DNA from: Naematelia aurantialba
Lineage: Eukaryota; Basidiomycota; Tremellomycetes; Tremellales; Naemateliaceae
Assembly (NCBI GenBank): GCA_021527695.1
Contig: JAKFAO010000003.1
Location: 1-64,000, forward strand
Direction: 5' to 3'
DNA length: 64,000 nt
The notes under the pieces are model-generated. The model did not search any database. It was not told the DNA's origin and saw nothing but the letters and a program-made list of their open reading frames with translations. Below, piece after piece: positions 32,718 to 44,582 of this stretch (the stretch's first letter is position 1; the number at the start of each line of letters is the position of its first letter). Position numbers and translations under genes: made by a program.

Positions 32718-35071
32718 TTATGTCTTGTAGAATGGGTTGTATGTATTTAAATGATTCGTCCCATAGAGTGAGGCCCTACTTTGGTCAGTTACAGACCGAG
32801 AAGGCATAGTGAGACTCACCAGAATTGTCCATCCACTGCCGGATCGCTCGCCTGTGAAGCCGTGAAACGGAGGAAGTCGTCCTGCCTATCAGAGACTATC
32901 ACACGAGGAGGTTGACAGACTTACCAGGTCCGTCATGATGCCGTGAGTCAAGGGCGGAATGGATCCTTCGCCCCTTGCGTCCGGCGTGGGCGCCCGAGAC
33001 ATGGTCTGGTTCTCCGCGCTGATGCCCTGGACGAGGCGCTGCATGAAACGAGCGACAAAACCTGTTACAGCATCCGGATCGCCTTCGGCCACATTGACAC
33101 AGACGTGGTGAAGACGCTTGACAATTTCAATCACGGTTCCTCTGCGGTCATCACTGAACCGCCAAAACAGCTTTGATACGGTCAGGAGGCAGCACGATAA
33201 CAGGGAGACAGTGACTCACCTGATGAAGGATGATGCCAATCGAGGACAGATGTGTGGCGGACGTATCCTGCAAGTACGGTAGTGATCCATCCCTGGCCAA
33301 AAGTTCCGTCTGTTCCATGAATCGACGGGCCAAGTCCAAACAGGAATTCAGGACCTCGGGATACTCATAGGCCGGGCAGACATTCAACATCTCGTTCTTG
33401 ATTTTGAGGAGATGGTTCAGGTCAAACCACTGCATCAAGTTCTTTTCGTTGGCCGGAAAACGGGGGTCATCTGGACTCATCAGCTTATGGAGCCAGAGGA
33501 CAGGGGATTCGAGTCACCGTGATGTTCTGGGAACCACTCTTTCATGTGCCGGTCAAATTGGCGGTACAAGTCATGAAGCAGCGTGCAGCACCAATCCTTC
33601 TGAAATGTCTTGCGTAGAGAGCGGTATCGTGTCCACACTAGGTATGTGGATGCCGAGCTTCGGTCAGCAGCTAGACGTGAAGCTCGACTCACTCCATGCT
33701 GCAGACGACCTGCATATCACTCACATGGAGCCGTGCCGTCTCCTGTGCCCATAACTTGCACTACTCGGTCAGCAATTTTCACTCGAGTGCCTGTCCTCAC
33801 ATCGCCTGTGTGCTCCGGCCGCAAGACGGAGGGCAAGTCAAACACATCAGAATAACTCCGATCAAAGCCTGAAGCCTCGTAAGTGAGATTGACGACCCGG
33901 AAGACTCAACGATAACGAACGTGATAAGCAAAACCATGTCCGCTCTGCATCGGCGACGATTCTCGCTTCGTGGTCATCCTCTGGAAGGGGTTCCGTCCTA
34001 GGAATGTGGAGACCAAGCTGGAACCCTAGCCTGATGGCAGTGCCCAGCTTTACCCAAGACGAGCGGTCAGTGGGTGCTTTCCAATACGCCATGATCGCCA
34101 GGGTCTTGACAATCCCTATATCGCATTCGCCTACCGAAGTCGCTCTTTGCAAGATCATCTGGGCGTGGTTGAGGAGTGAAGCTTGAAGCTCGCGGCGAAA
34201 GAATTTGGCGGAAACAGCTAGCAGAGCAGCCAGGAGGATCGAAGAGGTGGAGCGGACGTAGTCGAGGGTGTGCACTGGAACTTAGTAACAGCACTGCCCG
34301 CCTACTTACAGTACGGGTCAAACATCCCGAGCAGGGGGTTAAGGCGACGCATAAATCTGCTATCAACATCCGTGCACCATTCTGCTCACAGATTAAGCAG
34401 CCTTTCGGCTTCGGACAGACTCAGAATGTGCAATGTGACTGTCCTGTCAGCTCAACTCATGCGAGAAGACGTACTCGGATCTCCTTCGCGGTTTTCGCCT
34501 TTGCTCGCCGAAGTGCCGGTCCCACCAAGATGCCACCTTGATCCTAGAGGAATGTTGGGTTCTCCTCGGGGTATCTCCGGATTCAGGTAGTGACTGACGT
34601 CCAGATTTTGGGGCACATGGCGCACGACGGCGGAAGAAGACGAGGTTGATTGCTGATTGGATGATTGGGTACGGTTGCTCGGGTCGAAGAGCGGGGTCTC
34701 TTCAGAGTGATGGGAAGGCTGCTGTCTGTGTTGTAGTGGATGAATTTTGGGAGCAATGCTGGGACTAGCCCCTGTCGTCTGAGCCTCAACACTCGAGATG
34801 TCAGCTCCTCTGGCGACATGCTTACCATTGCTGTCTTTTGCGTCCTCGTTTCTGCCTCGTGTAGTCACACCGTATGCCGTGCTTCTCTGCCGCGCTCAGC
34901 CAGTCTGCGTGCGGCACGTCATGAAGAATGGCAGCGTACGGCATCGCTGGCATGGAGTCACTTGGTCCTCGTTCCCTACACATCGGGTCTTGACATGTCA
35001 GCCGAAGTCAGAGGAAAACGACAAATGCGCCTCACCTTGAGCGCTCGGCATGACACGCATCTTTGTGACAT
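32718..35071 (-). CDS. Zn2Cys6 transcription factor
   Basis: A zinc-cluster regulator whose DNA-binding motif is split by two introns. It starts MSQRCVSCRALK at 35071, continues TRCVGNEDQVTPCQRC and then QKHGIRCDYTRQKRGRKR. Together these give C-x2-C-x6-C-x9-C-x2-C-x6-C. A Ser/Gln-rich linker follows (34800-34600). The middle homology region includes LDYVRSTSSILLAALLAVSA, VGECDIGIVKTLAIMAYWKA and GTAIRLGFQLGLHI, typical of the fungal transcription factor domain. The 3' end is proposed as GQFWASLYGTNHLN with TAA at 32718-32720; the last acceptor (GTAG at about 32780) is less sure. It lies head to tail with a second regulator. Confidence 0.83.
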
Positions 35072-35760
35072 CAGTGTTGCTCATCAGTGCAATCCTTCTG
35101 CTCACGCGATCAGTGACCGTTGTGTCTTTGTTGTTGGTTGCTCGCTTGCCAGCATGGATGTAACGAGGTCGATGGGGAGAATTGCTAGTTCCGCAATATC
35201 ACTGGAAACTAGCCGCCTGCATGGTCCCGCAAGCTGAGGACGTTGATACTCGAGTTACGTACCCACTGGATGACGCAGCGCATGCGTCCACCCAATTGAT
35301 TTGCGACTATCGTACTATGCCAAGAATGCAAGGTGCTGTTGACCAGAGCTGCAATGACGGATGAACGCGCTGCTCACGGGGAGTGTAGTGTGAACGGCGA
35401 ACCAGAGTGCATGAAAACGTCACAAGAGCACCATACACCCACCCTTAACACCCATTTCACCTGCCAGTTAATTCACAATACCACCACACCCGTTTACCAA
35501 CAACAATCAACACAACAAAGAAAGCAGTACCATGCTCTCGTCTCTCGCGAGGACACTAGGTGCTCGGTATGAGTGACCACGGATGCGAACTAGTACGCCT
35601 ACAGAATATCTCATCGAGATGTCTGCCGCACGGGACCGGGACTTCGGGGCTGGGGTCGGAGGATAGCCAATTATTATTGTTATCAGCTTGAAATAATCTG
35701 AGGACAAACATAACAGTCCGCGACACATAAGAGCATCAGCAACCGATTCGCAAAGATGCA
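35072..35760. other. Upstream region of the regulator, with a possible mini-gene
   Basis: A 689-base gap between two minus-strand regulators. On the plus strand a C/A-rich leader (about 35450-35530) with CAACAACAATCAACACAAC runs into an ATG at 35532, like a yeast 5' leader. See the short candidate listed next. Confidence 0.45.
35532..35701 (+). CDS. Possible short peptide gene (about 44 residues)
   Basis: ATG 35532 opens MLSSLARTLGAR, which looks like a mitochondrial presequence. A 40-base intron (GTATGAG ... CCTACAG, about 35567-35606) would let the frame continue to TGA 35699-35701; unspliced it ends after 14 codons. Support is the leader, the splice sites and the presequence-like start only. 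It could be chance. Confidence 0.22.
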
Positions 35761-38626
35761 TCACCGTCCTCGCGCAGCATCGAGCATGTAGCTCATGAGA
35801 GCCTCATATATAGCGCCCTGATCCATGGGTGGTCCCTGCACGGAGCTAGCTCCTCCGCTGAATGACGAGAGGAGATTACCGGACGGTATCTCGCCCATTG
35901 ATTGTTCCCACAGCGTCATCTCTGGTGCCAGTGTGGCAGAGAGGCTGGCATCGGTCGGTGCAGCGGTAGAGCTGGACATGGTCGAGCGGAAAACATCGCT
36001 ATTCGCTGTATCTTTCGAAAGCGCGAACATCGCTTCTGGACTGTCGCTCGCTTGAAATGCAAAGTTGCCCGGAGCGTATGGGTCCGGAGCTTCGAGGTCC
36101 ATTGGAGGATTGCTCAGCTGATTCCAGTAGAATTGCGGCAATTGAAAAAGATTGGAGAGACCCCAGTCAGACTGCAGCAATGAGAAGTTGGACGGCTGAG
36201 GCGCAGAGTCCGATACTGAGAGATGGCGACGGACTGCACGCAATCCATCCGGGATAGGCGGAGAAAGGGGGTTGATCACGGCAGTGGGCGTAGGCACAGA
36301 TATCGGCTGGGGATCGCCCCTGGCGTCATCCTCTGGTGATGATAACTGCAGTCCGCCACGTATCACTGAAAGTGGTTAGATGAGTCAACTGTCCAAGGAC
36401 GATCACTCACGGCCCTCAAAGAATACCTTGTGAGCTGATGCTGCCGGCCATGATGACGAGAACTCCCGGAGCCACAAGCAGCACCTTGAGAAATTCAGTT
36501 TCGCCCGATTCGCGAGACCGGAATCGCTTGACATCGAATCATACGCTTGCCAGGGGTCAGCTCTCAACGAGCGGACGCTAGTGGTGATGCTCAACAAGCT
36601 TCTGGCTCACCTTCAAATAGAGTCGCCAAGCTCAGCAAATGAATGATATCAGAGCTGACATGTTGTAAGAGACGAAAGCGATCAAGATGGCCGAGAAGAT
36701 CGACGACAGCTTGAGCGGCTTCGGAACACACACCATGAGAGATCGAGCTGGGGTCAAGAGGCTGAGGGTGGGTCATTGGAGACATTGCTGCGCTGTGCCG
36801 ACGAAGTGAGCGGGAGTATAGTAAAATACGGGCAGTGTGGTACCACTAATGCAGTTAACGAATGTGCAGGTATGAGTATGAAGACGGGCACCCCTGGAGA
36901 GTGAGAGGGCTAGTGCTAAGAGGAGTGATATTACTCACTGCGATGCTGACCACATGATGCGGTAGGGGCGAAAGCTTGCCTTCTATCTCTACATCCAGAC
37001 TCGCTGGTAACTGGCTCTTCCACGAGTCTAACATTCTTGATATGCCCTCGATGTCGATAGCCTTCTCCCTTCGCTCCCTTGTCCATCTCCCAAACTCCCT
37101 GTCCCACCCTGATCCTTCTCCATCCGTCGAAGCTGGACCTTCAACTTCGAGATCAAGAATGTCCTCCACCACCATCGCTAGTCGGCATGTCCAGACAAAG
37201 CAGCTGAGAACGTATCCTCTGCGGGGAACGATGTGTCGGACGGAATGAGGAAGGGGCGAGGACGACATTGGCAGCGGTGGCCAGGTCTCCAACTCGTCTG
37301 TCTCGTGCACGCTTGGGAAAGGAATTGAAGCGCGGCGGTATGGAAGGAGAAATGGTCGCCCTGTCTCTTCTGCGATGGTCTTGTCCAACACGTAGCAATT
37401 CCAGTAAACGCGCGCTCGAGTTTCGCTGTCGGCGTCACTCTGTAATGACATGGCCATCAATATGTGAATCGGGTGAACATGATGAAGAGTGAACAGTGAC
37501 TCACCCGCGAAGTCTCGCCAACTTGGAATCCGGGAGCCAGATTCAGCCCCATGGTGAGCACCATCATACATGCCCTCCCAGCGTACAGAGCAGCGCTGCG
37601 TTTGTCCCCGCAGCCTGTCTGGCGTAGACTTAGAAGGATCAGGCTCTGGATGATGTCCACCCGACTCTCCATCCTGCGGTGATGCAGGGCTCTTTCAGCC
37701 ATGGCGAAGAGGGAGGCTGCGTCGAGACCATCGCGGGAGACTGAGGGGGCTACACAGGACGCCACGGCTAGCATGGACAATAGCAGGTGGGATGGTGCTT
37801 TGTGTGGGTTGAAGAATGGCTTGTGTATCAGTGGCCAGACATTCTGTGTTTGTTTTAATATTGCAGAAAGATGGATGGGTATGAAAAACATGGCGGATGC
37901 GAGAGGAAGATCATCAGCAACCATATCGGGATGAGAGACCAGGAGGGCTGACATGGACGTGGGTGAAGTATACAGCAAGCAATTGATCCACCATTGCCGT
38001 CGGGATGCCGAAGAATGGTTCTCCGCCACGGGCTGGCGTTCTCGTTTTGGATCCGACTGGCGATGGAGTACGGCTCTGCTGCGAGGATGAGCCACCGCCG
38101 GGCGTCTGTCGTCCAGTGTGGGAGGGCACGGTGTGAGCAGTGGATGGCATCTCCGCGACATGCGCTCTGAAGCCAGGGGCTGGACCACTGGTGCCAGTCC
38201 GTCAGCTGGATGATCATGTGCGCGGGAAAGGATGCCAGGCGACTCACCGTTTGCGGACTGGCAGATTGAAGAGGCATTGCTGTTGACTCTCGCGACACAG
38301 CCGACAAGACTGGCCACCGTCTTGCGTTTCCTGGATATCTTCACATTTGGATCTTCGGCTACAGCAGACTCAGCCACACTGTATCTGTATGATGCTCGCT
38401 GTTGACAAACGCTTTACAGCCCTGTTCAGCCACGTCAGAAGGAGGAAATCTGTCTTGGGTGTGTCCTCCCTTGGCCGAAAGGGGGAAAGGGGGAAGAGAG
38501 ATGACATACATCACACGCCCGCGACGATCTCTTCCTTGACCCTCCTTGGAGATTCGATGCGGGGGACAAAGTGCTGTCGTTGTCCAGCTGCGTGCTGTCG
38601 TTGTCCAGCTGCGCTGCTGCTGTCAT
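35761..38626 (-). CDS. Zn2Cys6 transcription factor
   Basis: Starts MTAAAQLDNDSTQLDNDST at 38626; QLDNDST is encoded by a 21-base tandem duplication. The zinc cluster is split by an intron: SRKRSSRACDVC, then RRSKCEDIQETQDGGQSCRLC and RESQQQCLF. The middle homology region includes FFIPIHLSAILKQTQNVWPL, HPIHILMAMSLQSDADSE, ARVYWNCYVLDKTIAEETG and RPFLLPYRRASIPFP, typical of fungal-specific transcription factors. The C-terminal part is Pro/Ser-rich, a likely activation region, and ends YMLDAARGR with TGA at 35761-35763. It is divergent from the aldehyde dehydrogenase (265 bases), which makes that gene a plausible target. Confidence 0.85.
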
Positions 38627-38891
38627 TGACTCTGGCTGAAATCGTGACGAGTGAGATGGAGAACGGAGATTGTTCTCGGAAGGAAACAAGGAGGAGATTT
38701 CCCACCCTTCGACCGGAAGAACTGTTGGGTTAATCTGCCTCCCCCACGTCGGCTAAACCTGGTTTTTTCCGGATATCACCTGCCTACCCTCAAGATTCCA
38801 TTTCCCGTCCATACTACATTCATTAACTTTCGACGTAGACTCGCTCACCCAACTGACCTGGTCCTCAGTCTTGCTGCACTCGTCAAGAATC
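38627..38891. promoter_or_regulatory. Shared promoter region (regulator / aldehyde dehydrogenase)
   Basis: A 265-base gap between divergent ATGs. It includes a CT-rich leader before the dehydrogenase ATG. No specific operator recognised by eye. Confidence 0.4.
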
Positions 38892-40933
38892 ATGCCAACA
38901 CACGCCAAGCTTCACGTACCGGCTCTCGGACAAGTCGAGGTCCCAGTTGGGCTGTTCATGTGAGCGTGCATCCCAGTCGGGAAATGGGTCCTTTACGACG
39001 ATTCCTGATTCATCTCAGTGACAATGAATGGGTCGAGTCGTCCTCTTCCCAAACCTTCTCCACCGTCAACCCAGCAACGGGGGACAAGTTGCTCGAGTTT
39101 GCCCATGCTACCAAGGAAGATGTGGACCGAGCAGTCAAGGCGGCCAGGAAAGCGTTCAAAACTACGTGGGGAAACAATGTTCAGGCCACGGAACGAGCAG
39201 CCAGTGTGTGATTTCTGTAATTTGGTGGGTTGCAGTTGATATTCTAGTCCTGTTCAAGCTGGCGGACCTGATGGAGAGGGACATCGATCGCCTTGCAGCC
39301 TTTGAGAGGTAACCTACTCTGGTCTCATATTGCCAGTTAGCTGACAAGATCTTAGTATCAACTCTGGAAAGGGCATTCGTATCGCTCGGTAGGTGTCTCT
39401 CTTACAGAGGCGCTATGGGGACTAACGGCAGCTTGTGGTCCTGACTTGCTCTAGGGAAGCAGATGTGACCGACTCCATAGCCTGTCTGAGATACTATGCC
39501 GGTCTGGCGGACAAGTTACATGGCCAGACAATCACTTCGTTCGGCAAAGAGAAGTTCGTGTACACGCTCCATCAGCCTATCGGTGTGTGCGGGCAAATCA
39601 TCCCATGGAACTACCCGTAAGTAGTTTATCACAAGGGAGGACGAGATACTGCTGATTGAATGTCTCAACCTTGGGCATTTTGAACACGAATTTGCCATCA
39701 CATCCCGACACTGAATTGTTACCTGAATGCCACCTTTCTCTTTCTCAGGATCATGATGTGGGCATGGAAAGTGGCACCTGCACTCGCAGCAGGCTGTACG
39801 GTCCTCATGAAACCTTCCGAGCTCACGCCTTTGACTGCTCTCGTGTTATGCGACCTCGCAAAGGAGGCCGGGATTCCCCCTGGGGTGATCAACACCCTGC
39901 CAGGTTTAGGATCCACCACAGGAGATGCTATCTCGCGTCACATGGATATTGACAAGGTATGCTTTAGCCGTCTCTAGGTGGTGGCTGATATATGACCAGG
40001 TTGCATTCACCGGCTCTGTCGTCACCGGCCGCCGCATCTCCATCGCCGCCGCCGAGTCCAACTTAAAGAAGGTCACGCTTGAGCTGGGCGGAAAATCCCC
40101 CATATTGGTGTTTGACTCGGCCGATGTCGAAGAGGCTGCCAATTGGACAGCTTTGGGCATCTGGTTCAACTCGGGTCAGGACTGCTGCGCTGGCAGTCGG
40201 GTGAGTTTGGATCGGCTTTGGCAAGATCGCACACGTCTGACTCTGATCAGGTGTATGTGCAGGAAGGGGTGTATGAGAAGTTTATCGCTGCTCTGAAACA
40301 GCGTGCCGAGGCATGCGCGATAGGTCAGCCGCATGACGAAAAAACGTCATTCGGTCCTTTGGTATGTTCACGCCTGTGTCGGGAATGACAAGTTGATGGG
40401 TCCAGATTTCCGAGACTCAGCGAGACAAAGTGTTCAACTATATCGTCTCGGGAAAAGAGGCTGGTGCTAGAGTGGTCACCGGAGGGCAGAAATGGCCACA
40501 ATCGAACGGGGGTTACTGGATTGAGCCCACCATCCTTGCTGACACGACCCCGGATATGAAAGTTGTCAAAGAAGAGGTGAGTGCGATGGTGGTGCGGCGG
40601 TCGATGTGTATCTAAAGTATTTTCTACCAGATCTTTGGTCCGGTGATTGTGGCAGCACCGTTTTCGAGCGAAGCCCAGGCACTCGACTTGGCCAACGATA
40701 CCTCGTACGGACTGGCCGCAGCCGTCTTTACCAACGACACGAGACAAGCCACACGGGTCACGGCTGCACTGGACGCCGGTACTGTTTGGTGCAACCAATA
40801 TGCACTGCTGCACACTGGCGTCCCATTCGGAGGATTCAAGCAGAGCGGCACGGGACGCGAGCTCGGTACCTACGGGATGGAGGCGTACATGCAGGTCAAG
40901 GCCGTGCATCAGAACCTGACGCAAACTATGTGA
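38892..40933 (+). CDS. NAD(P)+-dependent aldehyde dehydrogenase
   Basis: It oxidises aldehydes to acids. Exon 1 (38892-38958) encodes [18 protein letters not shown], and splicing to 39019 gives LFIDNEWVES. Landmarks: [67 protein letters not shown], the general-base Glu in [14 protein letters not shown], the nucleophile in [24 protein letters not shown] and [15 protein letters not shown]. It ends HQNLTQTM with TGA at 40931-40933. The pattern is that of ALDH1/2-type enzymes; there is no obvious mitochondrial presequence, so it is probably cytosolic. About nine short introns. It could oxidise aminoaldehydes made by the nearby amine oxidase. Confidence 0.93.
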
Positions 40934-41465
40934 GTGAGATTGACGGTCGTCCACAGCCCGTCACGACAGATTTGCTGATTCCGTTAGGGAGTGGCCCATC
41001 TGAGACTCTGGTGCTTTCGAGTGACGATCGAGTGACGAGACAAAAGCGTGCACGTGTATACAAGATCATGCATATGTAGTATTCCACGCATGCCTGGTGA
41101 TAGAGCATTCAGACTTTTGACTGCCTTGACCGTCAGTGATATGGTCGAAGCGACAATCCCAGTGCGGAAATTCCAGCTTGTCTTTGCCGCGAGAAAGGGG
41201 CAGCGAGCAAGTGGGCTGGAGCGCCGTGCTCATCCAGTCCCGCAGGGATCGCCCGTGTTGTCGTGGGACATGCAAAAATGCGCAATCGCAGACAAGTTTC
41301 TTATCGATGGAGGCAATTCTGCTCCTGCTGCTGCAACGACTGCTGCATTGATGCATCAACATGGCGATGGTGTCCAGCAATGCTTCAAATGACGGTAGTG
41401 TCTGGCACTTTGCTCAGATTCTCTTTTCCTGGACTGCGTTCAACGTTCGACACTGTGGCAGACAA
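40934..41465. other. Convergent intergenic spacer
   Basis: Between the 3' ends of the dehydrogenase and of the permease. Short GCTGCT-type runs at about 41325-41345 are the only notable feature; no gene supported. Confidence 0.55.
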
Positions 41466-44057
41466 TCAAGACAACATGGAGACTTCGCGGACCGTCTCGC
41501 GTCCTCCACTGGCTGCGCGAGGCTCTCCGTCGATCTTCTTCGAATCGACGTTCTCCATCTCGGACCCCTCGAGCGAGCTGGGTGTCTCGTACGACATGGA
41601 CGAGTGAGGTTCCGTGGTGATCGGCCCACTGATGATAGCGTCAGCATTGGGATGGGCGCAGCAGAATTCTGCCTCTCGTCAAGATCTTAAGATCTCAGGA
41701 GGACCCCACGACGTACCGGAAAAAGGTCTTGCCTCCGATTTTAGGGAAGAACCAGAACCCAATGGCGAATACCCAGACGCCCGCAGCGACCACAATGGCA
41801 TAATTCATCGCTCCTGCATCGGGAGCGGTGTCTGCCGGGCTGAGGGAGTAAGGATATCAGCTTGCAAAGAACATGACAACTCTTCAAGGGGAGACGAGGC
41901 GTACAAGCAGAAGATCACGATCGCAAACATCATCCAGATCACAGCGATCCACGCGATGGTGTTCGACCAGCGACCGAGGTTGAATGGGCCCGGCTGTCAC
42001 ATTGCCTCAGTTCTCACGGCTCTCTGATGCCGCATCCAACATACGATAAAGGATGCTCGGCCCCAGATGAGGCGCGAGGCAATCGGGATACCGTATGCCA
42101 CGTCTAAGCGGGTCAGCCACAATAGACGTCGAAGCTGGTCTGAAGATTCTGGGCAGCAATACAAAACGCGCCAAACTCACATGGTCCAAGGATAGCGAGC
42201 GCGAAGATTGCACTGAGTCCGTGAGAAGCGACTTTTTGATTGGTGTAACATGTCCTTCAGACTGTCAAATCCACTCACTTGATAGCACTCTGGTTGACAG
42301 GGTCCGCAAAACCCAGCAGACCCAGAGGAAGAGCAGCTCCAACGACGAGCCACACGGTTCGCACCGGGGTACCCGTGTGCGGATTGACATGGTAAAAGAA
42401 TTTGGAGAAAGGAAGAGCACCGTCACGAGCAAAGGCGAATGCTTGGCGAGATGAAGGGAGAACGAGAGAGGATGTCATGGAGATTTCTGCGACCCCAGTG
42501 TTAGACGATCTCCACAGCACGACAGGATGCCGCAGGACGGATCGGAGGATTTGTGAAGCATCAACGTACGAGCTAGACACCTGCCGGGATATGTCAGTAC
42601 AGTCGGACGAGATGAGGTGACACGTACATGAAAGCCCAGACTACGAGCGCACCCTTGGTTCCGAAAGCTTGAAGATAGATGTATGCGAGGGGCTGCCCAA
42701 GCGCCGTATCATTCACAGCAGCTACATCGGGGCTTGACAGGGTCAGCGGTGCAGATACGACATAGCATACCCCATAGTCAGAGCGAGAATGACGAGGATG
42801 ATCGTGCCCAACACCCCTGCACTTCCGATGGCTCCGACGATGGCTTGTCTACACGTGTAAGCTGACAGCCAAGCTTTCTCGACCGTTGACCTACGGGACA
42901 GCAATAGCGGCATTGCTCGCTTCTTCTGAAATGGACACTGCGCAGTCGAAGCTACCTGTTCGTTGCGTCAGACGTTCCTCTTCCGGGTGGGGCTATACGC
43001 GACTTACAGATGGTCCAGACGGGTGCTAGAAAGGACAACAAAAAGGCGAAACCGTTTGGCCAGCTAGTCAGGTTTGCCCAACCAGCAAAGGTGAATTGAG
43101 CCGTATTCAGCTGACCTCGCCTGGCAATCGGCAGGCCAACAATGGTGACGAGCGCCAACGCTACGTTGAGTACAACGCTGGGAGTCTGCAGTCGTGCAAA
43201 AAGTGCGGTCGCGTAGGCACAATAGACGCCGCAAAAGGCGAGAATGCCGACGTAGAGGCCGAAAGTCATTCCTGGCGAAGGCGAGAAAGTGGAATCGGAG
43301 ATGCTAGCTGCGGCGAAGAATATGCCAGAGCAGGCCCAGGCGAGGGACGACACGGCGGCGACGTTTCCAAGGAAAGAATTATCTGTGGGGATCAGGATCG
43401 GTCAGGGCTCGACAGAGGGTGTGCCCGTTGACGACTCACATCCCACCATCCAAGCTAGGAAGTCGCGATACTAAACGAGTCAGTCGAGCAGGCAAGGAAT
43501 ATGAGGTGAGCTGACTTTAGGAGAGCCCATCTTGTGAGTCCAGTAGTACAGACCACCCGACGTAGGCATCGAGCTAGCCAGTTCGCCCTGACTCGATCAG
43601 CTCGATTATTCGGCAGGGAGGAAATGTACCATGGCGAGTCCGATAAACATGATCATGAGAGCGGATATCACCCATCCCCAGATCATGCCTACAGGTCCAC
43701 CATACGGCTACATGGACTTAGTAAACGCTCGTGTGACAAGCCGGCCAGGCAACGCACTAGGTTGTAGAAGATGGTACTAGCAATGGATGGGACTACTCCC
43801 CTATCACTGGTGTCAGAACGATCCATTCGCACGACACAAAGTGGGAAAGCTCCTCACATGATCGAGAAAGCCACTCCAAATGTCTCGAGACGGGAAAACG
43901 CCCGCTTCAGCTCAGGTTTGTAGCTTGTTGAAATAAGCTGCTAACTCTTGTCAAGATGCGGGCTCAGGACATACCCCAAGGTCTCCAGCCGCGTGTCATC
44001 CTCCTTCACAGCGCCCATCTCACGACGAGTCAAGTCGATTTCTTCGACAGTTGACAT
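41466..44057 (-). CDS. APC-family amino acid / GABA permease
   Basis: A 12-helix importer of the amino acid-polyamine-organocation superfamily, close to fungal GABA permeases (Uga4/Bat1 type). It begins MSTVEEIDLTRREMGAVK at 44057. Exons give RAFSRLETFGVAFSIM, GPVGMIWGWVISALMIMF, LASSMPTSGGLYYWTHKM (a hallmark segment) and YRDFLAWMVGYNSFLGN. Further on come SLAWACSGIFFAAASI, FDCAVSISEEASNAA and AFARDGALPFSKFFYHVNP. The C-terminus GVWVFAIGFWFFPKIGGKTF is followed, after an intron near 41630-41715, by a hydrophilic tail ending REVSMLS with TGA at 41466-41468. At least twelve short introns are inferred. It would supply GABA, beta-alanine or polyamines to the transaminase and amine oxidase. Confidence 0.88.
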
Positions 44058-44261
44058 GGCAGCAGACTTTTGGTCTGGTCACACTGACTATACACAAGGA
44101 GGTGATGCGCTTGACAGTGAGTGGTTGTCGTCGAGCATTTATGAATTTGGCCATGGGTGCTGCTTAGATCATGGGAGATAGAGAGCACCGAGTCGGTTGG
44201 AAGAACAGTTTACGAGAGTGGGGGGTTTGAGTAGGCAGAGATAGATAACAGTTGGAGCACC

Positions 44262-44299
<38 letters not shown>

Positions 44300-44582
44300 C
44301 ACCAGGTCAAACAGACATTGCGATTGGGCGACAAACCGCTCGCTAAAACAACACTGGATTTGGAATCCTCACATGAGAAAAATCCCCGAGAGTAGGAAGG
44401 GTTCAGGCTGAATTCGGGTAATCTGCTCACGACGAGGGAAGGCGAGGAGGATGATCTGTGTCTGGCTGCAAAAAGTCCAAGAGGTCGTGTCCTACACGAC
44501 AAGGGGAGCACATATAATACTCAGGTCACACCACTCATCGAGTATTTTCCCATCCCCAACTCAACAGCCCCCATCTCTCGCC
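44058..44582. promoter_or_regulatory. Divergent upstream region (permease / amine oxidase)
   Basis: A 525-base gap between divergent ATGs. It contains a TC dinucleotide run at 44265-44297 and a possible TATA-like sequence (CATATAATA, about 44510) some 70 bases before the oxidase ATG. Confidence 0.5.
44265..44297. repeat. (TC)n microsatellite, about 16 units
   Basis: An uninterrupted TC run lies in the shared upstream region of the permease and the amine oxidase. Such polypyrimidine tracts are common in fungal promoters and vary in length. Confidence 0.9.
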
